A stretch of 64,000 nt of DNA from Bradyrhizobium sp. 186 (GCF_023101685.1 NZ_CP082164.1:2294001-2358000), one strand, 5' to 3'. Shown: positions 10,183 to 18,619, counted from the stretch's first letter. Numbers and translations are program-made. Notes: a model not told the origin generated them from the letters alone.

Positions 10183-10632
10183 ATGAGGATCTGGAAAGCG
10201 TTAATTGCCTGTTCGCTGGCGGGCGTGGTCACGGCCGGCCAAATCGAGCAGGCGTCGGCGGCTCCGCTGCCAACCAATGTCGCGACCATGAAGGCCGCGG
10301 CTGGCGATGATCTCACGCAGGTGCATTGGCGCGGCGGCGGTTGGGGATGGGGCCTGGGCGGCCTCGCGGCCGGCGCGATCATCGGCAGCGCCATCGCCGG
10401 CGGGCCTTACGGCTATTATGGCGGCGGCCCGTACTACGGCGGCTATGGCTATCCGGGGCCGGGCTACGGCTACGGTTATGCTCCGGCCTATTATGGCTCT
10501 GGCTACGGGCCGTATTACGCGCGCCCGCGGTATTACGGCTACAGGTCATATCGCCCGTATTATGGCATTAGCTATGGCTACTATCGGCCATACCGCGCCT
10601 ATCCGCGTCCCTATTATCGCGGATATTGGTGA
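10183..10632 (+). CDS. Exported Gly/Tyr-rich protein
   Basis: The 149-residue product starts MRIWKALIACSLAGVVTAG, a signal peptide ending near QASAAP. After a short spacer it becomes extremely rich in Gly and Tyr, with tandem GYG, YGG and PYY units. A glycine-zipper-like stretch (GLGGLAAGAIIGSAIAGG) lies at about residues 60-80. Such proteins are common in rhizobia and are thought to be periplasmic or surface-associated, but no activity is established. The ATG at 10183 is preferred because GGGAGC lies just upstream and the signal peptide starts there; 38 more upstream codons are not signal-like. Confidence 0.75.
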   Translation: MRIWKALIACSLAGVVTAGQIEQASAAPLPTNVATMKAAAGDDLTQVHWRGGGWGWGLGGLAAGAIIGSAIAGGPYGYYGGGPYYGGYGYPGPGYGYGYAPAYYGSGYGPYYARPRYYGYRSYRPYYGISYGYYRPYRAYPRPYYRGYW

Positions 10633-10646
10633 TCGCGCCGCGGCTG

Positions 10647-10695
10647 GAGCATGATCCGGAAAAGTGCGCAGCGGTTTTCCGAAAAGATCATGCTC
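10647..10695. repeat. Palindromic intergenic repeat (GAGCATGATC family)
   Basis: GAGCATGATC at 10647-10656 is the exact reverse complement of 10686-10695. The inner CGGAAAAG and CTTTTCCG-like segments also pair. This palindrome type is familiar from intergenic spaces of Bradyrhizobium and related Rhizobiales. Lying between two converging genes, it can form a hairpin in both transcripts and may act as a bidirectional transcript end. Confidence 0.7.
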
Positions 10696-10705
10696 GAACA
10701 AAAGG

Positions 10706-10804
10706 CTAGAGCGAGAGCCAGACGATCAGGCTCATGCACGCGAAATGCGCGAGCACGATCGCGGCGAGATGAAGCGGGCCGGCCTTGAAGCGAAGCCCGC
10801 GCAC
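10706..10804 (-). CDS. Putative 32-residue single-span membrane peptide
   Basis: Just below the stop of the solute-binding-protein gene at 10821 lies GGAGG, six bases before a GTG codon at 10802-10804. The frame runs 32 codons to TAG at 10706-10708. The product has a basic N-terminus (MRGLRFKAG) followed by one hydrophobic helix containing LAAIVLAHFACMSLIVWLSL. The strong ribosome-binding site, the positive-inside charge and the short spacing from the upstream gene suggest a translated small membrane protein. There is no homology evidence, so this is a prediction. Confidence 0.45.
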   Translation of the reverse strand: MRGLRFKAGPLHLAAIVLAHFACMSLIVWLSL

Positions 10805-10820
10805 CTCGCCGCCTCCGGCT

Positions 10821-11801
10821 CTAGTTCGACCCGGCGGCCGCAGCGGTGAAGCTGCGGTCGACGGCTTGGCTCACGTCGAGCTTCTTCGGCAGGATGCCGT
10901 AGCGCGTCGAGCGGTCGGAGGCTTCCTGCACCTCCTTCACCACGTTCTCATCGATCACGATCGGGCTGGTGCGCTGCGCGGTGTAGGCCGACAGCAGCAC
11001 GTCCTCCGGCAGCTTGGTCAGCTCGGCCGTGTTCTTCGCATACTCAGGCAAGTGATCCAGCGACCACAACCGCGCCTTGTTCAAACGCTGCACCAGATCC
11101 TGCACCGCCGCGCGCTTGGTGGCGATGGCGTTGTCGGAGGCGACGATGAAGGTGATGGTCGGCGTCAGGCCCTCGCCGTCGGCGATCACGCGAGCCTTGT
11201 CCTTGAGCGTCGCGAACGAGACGTAGGGCTCCCACACCGCCCAGGCGTCGATCGAGCCCGCCACCAGCGCGATCTTGGCATCGACCGGGCCGAGCGGCGC
11301 GAAGGTTGCTTCCTCGAGCTTGATCTGCGCCTTCTCCAGCGTCGCATCGATCAGGAACTGGCCCCAGCCGCCGCGCGTGCCGGCAAGGCGCTTTCCCTTG
11401 AGGTCGGCGGCAGACTTGATCGGCGAATCCTGGCGCACCAGGATCGCCTGCGTCTTTGCGTCCGACTTGGTGCCGCCGATCGCCTTGATCGGTGCGCCGG
11501 CCGCGTAGACCGAGAGAAACGAGAGGTCGCCGGTATAGCCGACGTCGAGCGCGCCGGCGTTGAGCGCTTCCAGGATCGGTGCGGCCGCGGGGAATTCCGA
11601 CCATTCGATCTTGTAGGGCAGGTCCTTCGCATAACCTGAAATCTCGAGCAGCGAGCGGTTGCCGCCCTTCTGGTCGCCAACGCGCAGCACGATGGTGTCG
11701 GCCGCGAACGACGCGGCGGTCGTCGAGAAAATGACGGCGGCAGCGAGCAGCGATGCCGCGAGCCGGCGCGTGATGGGATGATCGTGGGAGTTGATGCTCA
11801 T
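10821..11801 (-). CDS. Sulfonate/taurine-type ABC transporter solute-binding protein
   Basis: The 326-residue periplasmic protein has a signal peptide (LAASLLAAAVIFSTTAASFA) and the SsuA/TauA-type two-lobe pattern. This includes VLRVGDQKGGNRSLLEISG, KIEWSEFPAAAPILEAL, ADLKGKRLAGTRGGWGQFL and DAWAVWEPYVS. It is a clear paralogue of the binding protein at 17461 (shared RVGDQKG, EW.EFPAAAP and AW..WEPYVS). It is transcribed away from the permease-ATPase operon, so it probably delivers a related organosulfur ligand to that shared transporter (inference). The chosen start has the signal peptide beginning MSINSHDHP; the frame is open 114 codons further upstream, but that would cover the promoter region. 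Confidence 0.85.
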   Translation of the reverse strand: MSINSHDHPITRRLAASLLAAAVIFSTTAASFAADTIVLRVGDQKGGNRSLLEISGYAKDLPYKIEWSEFPAAAPILEALNAGALDVGYTGDLSFLSVYAAGAPIKAIGGTKSDAKTQAILVRQDSPIKSAADLKGKRLAGTRGGWGQFLIDATLEKAQIKLEEATFAPLGPVDAKIALVAGSIDAWAVWEPYVSFATLKDKARVIADGEGLTPTITFIVASDNAIATKRAAVQDLVQRLNKARLWSLDHLPEYAKNTAELTKLPEDVLLSAYTAQRTSPIVIDENVVKEVQEASDRSTRYGILPKKLDVSQAVDRSFTAAAAGSN

Positions 11802-11860
11802 GTGGCCTGTCTTGTTGCCTTGCTCACGACGTGTGAGCGAACGATGCAGCGGGACGATCA

Positions 11861-11896
11861 AGTCTATGACCGCGTGATGCGCAGTCAATGAAATGG
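11861..11896 (-). promoter_or_regulatory. Predicted promoter with CCATTTCATTGAC box (leftward gene)
   Basis: Read on the minus strand, CCATTTCATTGAC (11884-11896) includes a -35-like TTGACT (11883-11888). It is followed after 16 bp by TAGACT (11861-11866), 60 bp before the start of the binding-protein gene. The same 13-bp box faces the divergent gene at 12107-12119. Confidence 0.5.
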
Positions 11897-12106
11897 CCAA
11901 CCGTATTGCGCGTGCGATGAGCAAGGACGTTTCAACGAACCCGTGCTTTCGAGAAGGCGGGGTGTCCGCGGACAAAAATGCACAAGAATGATGCGGGTGA
12001 TGGAGTAGCGGCGGGATCGCGGACCGACGCGTCGGCGGAAATCCTTTCATCGTGTTCGCGCGCGTCGATGGAGAGAATGACTTCGCTGCGCGCCACATTC
12101 GAAATT

Positions 12107-12143
12107 CCATTTCATTGACGATGCGACCAACAGGCCGCATCAT
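12107..12143 (+). promoter_or_regulatory. Predicted promoter with CCATTTCATTGAC box (rightward operon)
   Basis: CCATTTCATTGAC at 12107-12119 contains TTGACG (12115-12120), followed after 17 bp by CATCAT (12138-12143). It is an exact inverted copy of the box at 11884-11896. The rest of the 474-bp gap between the divergent genes (11802-12275) holds no gene that I can support. Confidence 0.5.
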
Positions 12144-12217
12144 TTGCGCATCGCATCAACGCGGCGCGCGAAGCGCCGACGGAAAGATTTTCTCTCAACG
12201 CAGCTCCGCACGGAACA

Positions 12218-12240
12218 TGCGCAACGCCAGACGTTGCGCA
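12218..12240. promoter_or_regulatory. Perfect 9-bp inverted repeat, possible operator
   Basis: TGCGCAACG (12218-12226) and CGTTGCGCA (12232-12240) are exact reverse complements separated by 5 bp. They lie about 75 bp after the predicted -10 and 36 bp before the start codon at 12276. The symmetry suggests a dimeric regulator site or a 5'-UTR hairpin. Confidence 0.45.
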
Positions 12241-12275
12241 AACGGAGAAGCTGTGCCAGCAGGAGCCTGAGCCCG

Positions 12276-13376
12276 ATGAACAACGAGACCAAGCGCAGCG
12301 GGTCGAGCCTCGACCGGCGCCATTTGCTCCAGGCGGGACTCGCGGCGGCTTTCGCCGCGCCGCTCGGAGCGCTGGGCGCGCAGGCTTTCGCGCCGCGCGC
12401 GATCGCGCCCGGCGTCGACTTCTCGGAGTTTCCGCTCTGCCAGGCCGCCTCCGATGGCCCCACGCTCACCGGCGCGCCGCGCAAGCTGAAGCTGTCGTGG
12501 AACGCGGGCGCGGTCTGCCTGGCACCGCTACCCGTCGCCATCGAGCACGGCTTCTTCCAGAAGCAGAATCTCGACGTCGAGCTGGTCAACTATTCCGGAT
12601 CGACCGACCAGCTGCTCGAGGCGATCGCGACGGGAAAAAGCGATGCCGGCCTCGGCATGGCGCTGCGCTGGCTGAAGCCGCTGGAGCAGGGCTTTGACGT
12701 CAAGATCGCCGCCGGCACCCATGGCGGCTGCATGCGTGTGCTGACGCGCACCGATTCCGGCGTGAGCAAGCTCGCCGATCTGAAGGGCAAGATCGTCGCG
12801 GTCGGCGACCTCGCCGGTCCCGACAAGAATTTTTTCTCGATCCAATTGGCAAAACTCGGCATCGATCCCAACAAGGACGTCGACTGGCGCGCCTATCCCG
12901 GCAACCTGCTCAACGTCGCCGTGGAGAAGGGTGAAGTGCAGGCCTTCCTGTCGTCCGATCCACTGGCCTATCTCTGGCTAAAGGATACCCAGTACAAGGA
13001 AGTCGCCTCCAATCTCGACGGCGATTACCGCGACAAGAGCTGCTGCATCGTCGGCCTGCGCGGCAGCCTGGTGCGCGAGGAGCCGCAGGTCGCGCGCGCC
13101 ATCACTCAGGCGCTGCTCGACGCCGCGGTGTTCACCTCGCAGAACCCGACGGTGGCGGCAAAGTCGTTCCAGCCCTATGCACCGAAGACGGCAACGCTTG
13201 CCGATATCGAGGGCATGGTGCGCTACCACACCCACCACCATCACCCCGTCGGCGAGGTGCTGAAGCGCGAGCTCAAGGCCTATGCCGACGATTTGAAGAG
13301 CGTCCAGGTCTTCAAGCAGAGCACCGATACCGCCAAATTTGCGGAGCGTATCTATGTCGACGTATTCGCTGTCTGA
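12276..13376 (+). CDS. Tat-exported ABC solute-binding protein (NitT/TauT family)
   Basis: The 366-residue protein begins with a twin-arginine signal (SSLDRRHLLQAGLAAAF), so it is exported folded. The mature part is of the SsuA/TauA/NMT1 type: KLKLSWNAGAVCLAPLPVAIEHGFF, DQLLEAIATGKSDAGLGM and KLADLKGKIVAVGDLAGP. A His-rich stretch (YHTHHHH) lies near residue 315, which might bind metal. It is the first gene of an operon whose permease starts inside its last codons. The ATG at 12276 is preceded by AGGAGCC. The upstream in-frame extension overlaps the inverted repeat and is not signal-like. Confidence 0.87.
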   Translation: MNNETKRSGSSLDRRHLLQAGLAAAFAAPLGALGAQAFAPRAIAPGVDFSEFPLCQAASDGPTLTGAPRKLKLSWNAGAVCLAPLPVAIEHGFFQKQNLDVELVNYSGSTDQLLEAIATGKSDAGLGMALRWLKPLEQGFDVKIAAGTHGGCMRVLTRTDSGVSKLADLKGKIVAVGDLAGPDKNFFSIQLAKLGIDPNKDVDWRAYPGNLLNVAVEKGEVQAFLSSDPLAYLWLKDTQYKEVASNLDGDYRDKSCCIVGLRGSLVREEPQVARAITQALLDAAVFTSQNPTVAAKSFQPYAPKTATLADIEGMVRYHTHHHHPVGEVLKRELKAYADDLKSVQVFKQSTDTAKFAERIYVDVFAV

Positions 13377-14376
13377 CGGCCTCGCCTCGGGCGCGCCGCG
13401 GGTTTCGCGCACGCCGCTGCTTGCGAGCTGGGTCCGGGAATCCGGCGTGGGCATCCTCGCCAGCGTCGCGTGGATCGCCTTCGGCCTGTCCTGCCTGTTG
13501 TGGGAGGATGTCGGCGATTGGTCGCGCACCCGTTCGCTCGGCATTGCAGCCTTTATCGTCGCCGCGGTCGCCCTGTTCGGAACGGTCGGCGCCGATTATC
13601 TCGGCTCGGCAGGCCGCGGCTTGCGCAAGCGCGCGCCTTGGCTCGTCGCGCTCGGTGCGTTCCTGACGCTGTGGGAGCTCGCAACCGCAAAATTCGCCTG
13701 GCTGCCGCTGCCGTTCTTCCCGCCGCCGCAGTCGATCATCGAGGTTTATACCGACGATCTGCCAAAGCTGCTCGACAGCGTCTTTGCCTCGGTCAAGCTT
13801 CAGCTCGGCGGCTATCTGATCGGCGCCACGGTCGGCTTTCTGACCGGCGTTTCGATCGGCTGGTCGCGCGCGGTCGGTTACTGGGTGCATCCGGTGCTGC
13901 GTTTTATCGGTCCGCTGCCGGCGACCGCCTGGCTGCCGATCGCGTTCTTCACCTTTCCGTCGAGCTGGAGCGCCTCGACCTTCCTGATCGCGCTGGCAAC
14001 CGGTTTCCCGGTCACCGTGCTGACATGGTCGGGCGTCGCGAGCGTCAGCAGCGCCTATTACGACGTCGCGCGCACGCTGGGGGCAAAGCCGTCCTTCCTG
14101 GTGCTGAAGGTCGCGATCCCTGCGGCATTGCCGCATGTGTTCGTCGGCCTGTTCATGGGGCTCGGCTCGTCCTTTGCCGTGCTGGTCGTCGCCGAGATGA
14201 TCGGCGTCAAGGCCGGGCTCGGCTGGTATCTGCAATGGGCGCAGGGCTGGGCCGCCTACGCCAACATGTATGCGGCGCTGATCGTGATGTCGCTGCTCTG
14301 CTCGGGTGCCATCACGCTGCTGTTTGCAATCCGCGACCGCCTGCTGGTCTGGCAGAAGGGGACCGTCAAATGGTAG
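13354..14376 (+). CDS. ABC transporter permease, sulfonate/nitrate/taurine type
   Basis: The 340-residue inner-membrane protein has several hydrophobic spans and the binding-protein-dependent permease core, including the cytoplasmic loop in VARTLGAKPSFLVLKVAIPAALPHVFVGL. Like SsuC/TauC it would form the channel for the nearby binding proteins. Its start lies 23 bp inside the preceding gene. The N-terminal part (about 1-100) is longer than in SsuC and holds two or three extra spans. Its stop overlaps the ATPase start by 7 bp, indicating tight coupling. Confidence 0.88.
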   Translation: MSTYSLSDGLASGAPRVSRTPLLASWVRESGVGILASVAWIAFGLSCLLWEDVGDWSRTRSLGIAAFIVAAVALFGTVGADYLGSAGRGLRKRAPWLVALGAFLTLWELATAKFAWLPLPFFPPPQSIIEVYTDDLPKLLDSVFASVKLQLGGYLIGATVGFLTGVSIGWSRAVGYWVHPVLRFIGPLPATAWLPIAFFTFPSSWSASTFLIALATGFPVTVLTWSGVASVSSAYYDVARTLGAKPSFLVLKVAIPAALPHVFVGLFMGLGSSFAVLVVAEMIGVKAGLGWYLQWAQGWAAYANMYAALIVMSLLCSGAITLLFAIRDRLLVWQKGTVKW

Positions 14377-15167
14377 CCGCAGCTCTTGCCGAAGCCGCCG
14401 TTTATCCGGTGGCCGGCGCCGCGCTCGACATCGAGCAGGTCAGCCACGCCTTCGACATCGACGGTGCGGAGCTGCCGGTGCTCAGCGACGTCAGCATCTC
14501 CGTCGAGCCGGGCGAATTCGTCGCGTTGCTCGGCCCCTCCGGTTGCGGCAAGTCGACGTTGCTGCGCCTTGTCGCGGGCCTCGACAAACCCAGGGCAGGA
14601 ACGCTGCGCGAGGACGAGGCCCGCATTACCCGCCCGCATCCCTCGCGCGTCGTCGTGTTCCAGGATCCGACGCTGTTTCCCTGGCGCTCGGTCTGGGACA
14701 ATGTCGCGTTGGGGCTGGAAGCGCAGGGCATCCTGAAGAGCCAGCGGCAGCGCGTCGATGCCGCGCTCGATCTCGTCGGGCTGTCGGACTTCCGCACTGC
14801 TTATCCGCACCAACTCTCCGGCGGCATGGCGCAGCGCGTTGCGCTGGCGCGCGCGCTGGTCAACGATCCGAAAATCCTGATCCTGGACGAACCGCTTGGC
14901 AAGCTCGACTCGCTCACCCGCATCACCATGCAGGCCGAGCTGGTTTCGCTCTGGCAGCGCAAGGCCTTTACCACGCTGCTGGTGACGCATGATGCCGAGG
15001 AAGCGCTGGTGCTCGCCAACCGCGTCATCGTCTTCAGCGACCGCCCGGCACGGGTCAAGGCCGACATCCGGGTCGATCGGCCCTATCCGCGCCATCGCGG
15101 CGATCCGTATCTGGCGGACCTGCGCCGCCAGATACTTGGCCTGCTGGGGTTAGATGCCACATGGTGA
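14370..15167 (+). CDS. ABC transporter ATPase, sulfonate/nitrate/taurine type
   Basis: The 265-residue ATPase has Walker A GPSGCGKST, a Q-loop in VVVFQDPTLFPW, signature LSGGMAQR, Walker B ILILDEPLGKLD and switch His in LLVTHDAEEAL. It resembles SsuB/TauB, which power uptake of sulfonates. The ATG at 14370 overlaps the stop of the permease gene (ATGGTAG), and its own stop overlaps the next gene (ATGGTGA). These two 7-bp overlaps place permease, ATPase and flavoenzyme in one translation-coupled unit. Confidence 0.92.
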   Translation: MVAAALAEAAVYPVAGAALDIEQVSHAFDIDGAELPVLSDVSISVEPGEFVALLGPSGCGKSTLLRLVAGLDKPRAGTLREDEARITRPHPSRVVVFQDPTLFPWRSVWDNVALGLEAQGILKSQRQRVDAALDLVGLSDFRTAYPHQLSGGMAQRVALARALVNDPKILILDEPLGKLDSLTRITMQAELVSLWQRKAFTTLLVTHDAEEALVLANRVIVFSDRPARVKADIRVDRPYPRHRGDPYLADLRRQILGLLGLDATW

Positions 15168-16333
15168 CTTCCGCAGCCAAAGGACGCGCGGCCCATAGCG
15201 AGCCCGACTACATCGCACGCGCCGAGGCGTTGGCCGAAGCCTTTGCCGCGCGAGCGGCCGAGCACGACCGTGCCGGCAGTTTTCCGTTCGAGAATTTTCG
15301 CGAACTCTCCCAGGCGGGCCTGCTGTCGCTGACGGTGCCGGCGGCTCATGGCGGAGCCGGCGCCGGCGCAAGGTACACCGCGCGCGTCCTCGGCATCATC
15401 GGCAAGGCCGATCCGTCGACGGCGCTGGTGCTGTCGATGCACTACATCAACCATCTGGTGATGGCGCGCAGCCCGACCTGGCCGGCGCGGCTGTCGCGCA
15501 AGCTGGCGCGCGAGTCGGTCGAAGGCCTTGCCCTTATCAACGCGCTGCGCGTCGAGCCCGAGCTCGGCTCGCCGGCGCGCGGCGGCCTGCCGGCGACGAT
15601 CGCCAGGCGCACCGAGACCGGCTGGCGTCTCACCGGCCACAAGATCTATTCGACGGGATCGCCGATCCTGAAATGGTATCTGGTCTGGGCGCGGACCGAC
15701 GAGGCCGAGCCGCGGGTCGGGCAGTTCCTGGTGCCGGCAGGACTACCGGGAACGCGCATCGTCGAGACCTGGGACCATCACGGCCTGCGCGCCAGCGGCA
15801 GCCACGACGTCATCTTCGACGACGTCGTCATCCCGCTCGATGCCGAGGTCGATATCCGCAAGCCTGCGGACTGGCGCGCCCCCGACGTCACGCAGGCGAC
15901 CGTCCACACCGTCTTCGTCGCCGCGATCTATGACGGTGTCGCCCGTGCCGCGCGCGACTGGCTGGTGACCTTCCTGAAGCAGCGCGTGCCCGCGAGCCTC
16001 GGCGCGCCGCTTGCGACCTTGACTCGCGCGCAAGAAATTCTCGGCGCTATCGAGGCGCGACTCGCCGTCAATAGGCGGCTGATCGAGTCCTTCGCTCGTG
16101 ATTTCGACGACGGGGTCCAGCTCTCCGCAGGCGAGTCCAACGTCATCAAGCTGACGGTGACCAACAATGCCGTTGCCGTGGTCGAGGACGCGCTGTCGCT
16201 CACCGGCAATCATGGCCTGAGCCGCGTCAATCCGCTGGAGCGGCATTATCGCGACGTCCTGTGTGGGCGCGTGCACACGCCGCAGGACGACTCCACGCGC
16301 ATCGGCCTCGGCCGTGCCGCATTGGGACTTTAG
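15161..16333 (+). CDS. Acyl-CoA-dehydrogenase-like flavoenzyme (SfnB/DszC type)
   Basis: The 390-residue protein has the three-part acyl-CoA dehydrogenase fold: a helical N-terminus (FENFRELSQAGLLSLTVPAAHGG), a middle beta domain (TGWRLTGHKIYSTGS, WDHHGLRASGSHDVIFDDVVIP) and a helical C-terminus (SLTGNHGLSRVNPLERHYRDVL). The last motif is typical of flavin-dependent monooxygenases of the DszC/SfnB group, which act on organosulfur compounds. It is coupled to the transporter and followed by an SsuD-like enzyme, so a role in desulfurisation is inferred. No dedicated flavin reductase gene is adjacent. Confidence 0.8.
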   Translation: MVTSAAKGRAAHSEPDYIARAEALAEAFAARAAEHDRAGSFPFENFRELSQAGLLSLTVPAAHGGAGAGARYTARVLGIIGKADPSTALVLSMHYINHLVMARSPTWPARLSRKLARESVEGLALINALRVEPELGSPARGGLPATIARRTETGWRLTGHKIYSTGSPILKWYLVWARTDEAEPRVGQFLVPAGLPGTRIVETWDHHGLRASGSHDVIFDDVVIPLDAEVDIRKPADWRAPDVTQATVHTVFVAAIYDGVARAARDWLVTFLKQRVPASLGAPLATLTRAQEILGAIEARLAVNRRLIESFARDFDDGVQLSAGESNVIKLTVTNNAVAVVEDALSLTGNHGLSRVNPLERHYRDVLCGRVHTPQDDSTRIGLGRAALGL

Positions 16334-16363
16334 GTTTCCGCCAAACAATCAGGGAGAAGATCG

Positions 16364-17464
16364 ATGCCAATCGAGTTCATCGGCTTTATCAGCAACAACA
16401 ATTCGTCCGAGACCGTCGTCCGCGAGGGTCCGATCCTCAACCCCACCCACATCGAGACGGTGGCGAAGGCGCATGAGAACGCCGGCTTCGATCGTGCACT
16501 GCTGGCGTTTCATTCCACGACGCCCGACGCGCTCCAGGTTGCCCAGCACGTCCTCAACGTCACCGACCGCCTCAACGTGCTGATCGCGCAGCGCCCCGGT
16601 TTCACCGCCCCGACGCTGCTGGCGCGGCAATTCGCTGCCCTCGACCAGTTCTCGCGCGGCCGCGTCGCGCTCCACGTCATCACCGGCGGCAACGCCACGG
16701 AGCTGCGGCAGGACGGCAACACGCTCGACGACAAGGACGAGCGCTACGCCCGGACCTCCGAGTTCCTCGATGTCCTCAGGCTGGAATGGGGCAGCGACAA
16801 GCCGTTCACCTACAAGGGCAAGTACTACCAGATCGAGAACGCCTTCTCGCAGGTGAAACCGTATCGCCCCGAGGGCATCCGGATCTATTTCGGCGGCGCC
16901 TCTGATGCGGCGATTGACGTCGCCGGCAAGCATGCCGACACTTTTGCGCTGTGGGGTGAATCCTACGCGCAGGTGCGTGACGTCACCTCCCGCGTCCACA
17001 ACGCCGCGATCAGGCAGGGGCGTTCGACGCCGCGCTTCAGCCTCTCGGTGCGGCCGATCATTGCGCCGACCGAAAAGCAGGCCTGGGAAAAGGCGGAAGA
17101 AATTCTGGCGCGTGCCACCGCGCTTCAGGACAAGACCGGCTATCGCAAGCCTGCCGACGGTCACGCCACAGCAGGTGCGCGTCGTCTGCTCTCGCTCGCC
17201 GACCAGGGCAGTCGCATCGACAAGCGGCTTTGGACCGAGATCGCAAAGCTCACCGGCGCCAACAGCAACACCACCGCACTGGTCGGGACGCCCGAGCAGG
17301 TCGCCGAAGTCTTCGGCGACTATTACGACCTCGGCATCAGCCATTTCTTGATCCGGGGCTTTGATCCCCTGATCGACACCATCGAATATGGCCGCGAGCT
17401 GATCCCGCTGACGCGCAAGTTGATCGCCGAGCGCCAGGTCGCCCGCGGCGAGGCGGCGGAATGA
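16364..17464 (+). CDS. SsuD-like FMNH2-dependent alkanesulfonate monooxygenase
   Basis: The 366-residue protein is a bacterial-luciferase-like monooxygenase, closest in pattern to SsuD, which splits alkanesulfonates to aldehyde and sulfite using reduced FMN supplied by a reductase. Motifs include FIGFISNNNSSET at the N-terminus, LLAFHSTTPDALQVAQHV, QRPGFTAPTLLARQFAALD, VALHVITGGNATELRQDG and IYFGGASDAAIDVAGKHAD. GGAG before the ATG supports the start. Its last codons overlap the next binding-protein gene by 4 bp. Confidence 0.88.
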   Translation: MPIEFIGFISNNNSSETVVREGPILNPTHIETVAKAHENAGFDRALLAFHSTTPDALQVAQHVLNVTDRLNVLIAQRPGFTAPTLLARQFAALDQFSRGRVALHVITGGNATELRQDGNTLDDKDERYARTSEFLDVLRLEWGSDKPFTYKGKYYQIENAFSQVKPYRPEGIRIYFGGASDAAIDVAGKHADTFALWGESYAQVRDVTSRVHNAAIRQGRSTPRFSLSVRPIIAPTEKQAWEKAEEILARATALQDKTGYRKPADGHATAGARRLLSLADQGSRIDKRLWTEIAKLTGANSNTTALVGTPEQVAEVFGDYYDLGISHFLIRGFDPLIDTIEYGRELIPLTRKLIAERQVARGEAAE

Positions 17465-18399
17465 TCCGGTTGATGCTGGCCGGTGCGCTGCTGCTCGGTT
17501 CGTCCGAGCTGGCAGCCGCGCAAACCATCCTGCGTGTCGGCGACCAGAAGGGCAATTCGCAGGCCGTGATGGAGGCGGCAGGCCAGCTTAAGGATGTCCC
17601 CTACAAGATCGAGTGGAAGGAGTTTCCGGCGGCCGCGCCGCTGCTCGAAGCGCTCGGCGCCGGCGCGATCGAGACGGGGCTCGTCGGTGACGCGCCCTTC
17701 ACGTTTGCTGCCGCCTCCGGCGCGCCGGTGAAGGCGATCGCCGCGATCCGGCAGACGCGCGAGGGGCTCGCCATCCTCGTGCCCGAGACTTCGCCGATCA
17801 AGACCTTCGCCGATCTGCGCGGCAAGAAGATCGCGACGGGCCGTGGCTCGATCGGTCATCAGTTGATCCTGGCCGCACTCGAGAAGAACGGCTGGAGTGC
17901 GAGCGACGTGCAGATCGCGTTCCTGGCGCCGTCGGACGCCAAGATCGCCTACACGCAAGGCTCGGTCGATGCATGGTCGACCTGGGAGCCCTATGTCAGC
18001 CAGGAGGAGGTGCTGTTCAAGTCGCGCCGCATCATCACCTCGGAAGGCCTGACGCCGGGCCTCAGCTTTCAGGTGGCGCGGCCCGACGTTATCCGCGACA
18101 AGCGCGCGGAGCTGACCGACTTCATCCGGCGCCTCACCGCGGCGCGGGCGTGGTCGCTGAACAACGTGAACGGCTACGCCGAGACTTGGGGCAAGCTGAT
18201 GAACATCCCGACCGCGGTGCCCCTCAACTGGCTCTCGCGCGCAAAGATCCGGATCGCGGCGATCGACGACGGCGTGGTCGCGGACGAGCAGAGCACGATC
18301 GACCTGTATTTCCGCTGGGGCTTGATCAAGCAGAAGCTCGATGCGGTCGAGATCGTCGATCGCTCGTTCGCGGACGCGATCGCCAAGGCGGGGTTGTAA
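17461..18399 (+). CDS. Sulfonate-type ABC solute-binding protein
   Basis: The 312-residue periplasmic protein starts with a short signal peptide (MIRLMLAGALLLGSSELAAA). It continues ILRVGDQKGNSQAVMEAAG, KIEWKEFPAAAPLLEAL, FADLRGKKIATGRGSIGH and DAWSTWEPYVSQ. It is a paralogue of the binding protein encoded at 10821. ATGA overlap with the SsuD-like gene makes it the last member of the coupled operon. It is the third binding protein for what appears to be a single permease-ATPase pair. Confidence 0.88.
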   Translation: MIRLMLAGALLLGSSELAAAQTILRVGDQKGNSQAVMEAAGQLKDVPYKIEWKEFPAAAPLLEALGAGAIETGLVGDAPFTFAAASGAPVKAIAAIRQTREGLAILVPETSPIKTFADLRGKKIATGRGSIGHQLILAALEKNGWSASDVQIAFLAPSDAKIAYTQGSVDAWSTWEPYVSQEEVLFKSRRIITSEGLTPGLSFQVARPDVIRDKRAELTDFIRRLTAARAWSLNNVNGYAETWGKLMNIPTAVPLNWLSRAKIRIAAIDDGVVADEQSTIDLYFRWGLIKQKLDAVEIVDRSFADAIAKAGL

Positions 18400-18619
18400 G
18401 CCATCAAGCCTTTCTCTCGCGTCCGGGGCACGAAATCTCACGGATCGCTCAAGTGCCCGTGAGACGAGGATAGCATTTCCAGAGCGATCGCCTCCTTCGA
18501 CAGTTTCCTTCTTCGTTTCTGACCGACAGCAACACTCACATTGCTATTTGCATCGCGCCCCTTGCAGCGCGATCGATCCCGTCAAAAATCAAGCAGACGA
18601 TCACATCGGGAGACCGACC

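Noticed and set aside
13470..14369. Long N-terminal extension of the sulfonate ATPase
   Set aside because: It overlaps the permease in another frame and has no domain. The ATG at 14370 overlaps the permease stop and fits the usual ATPase length.
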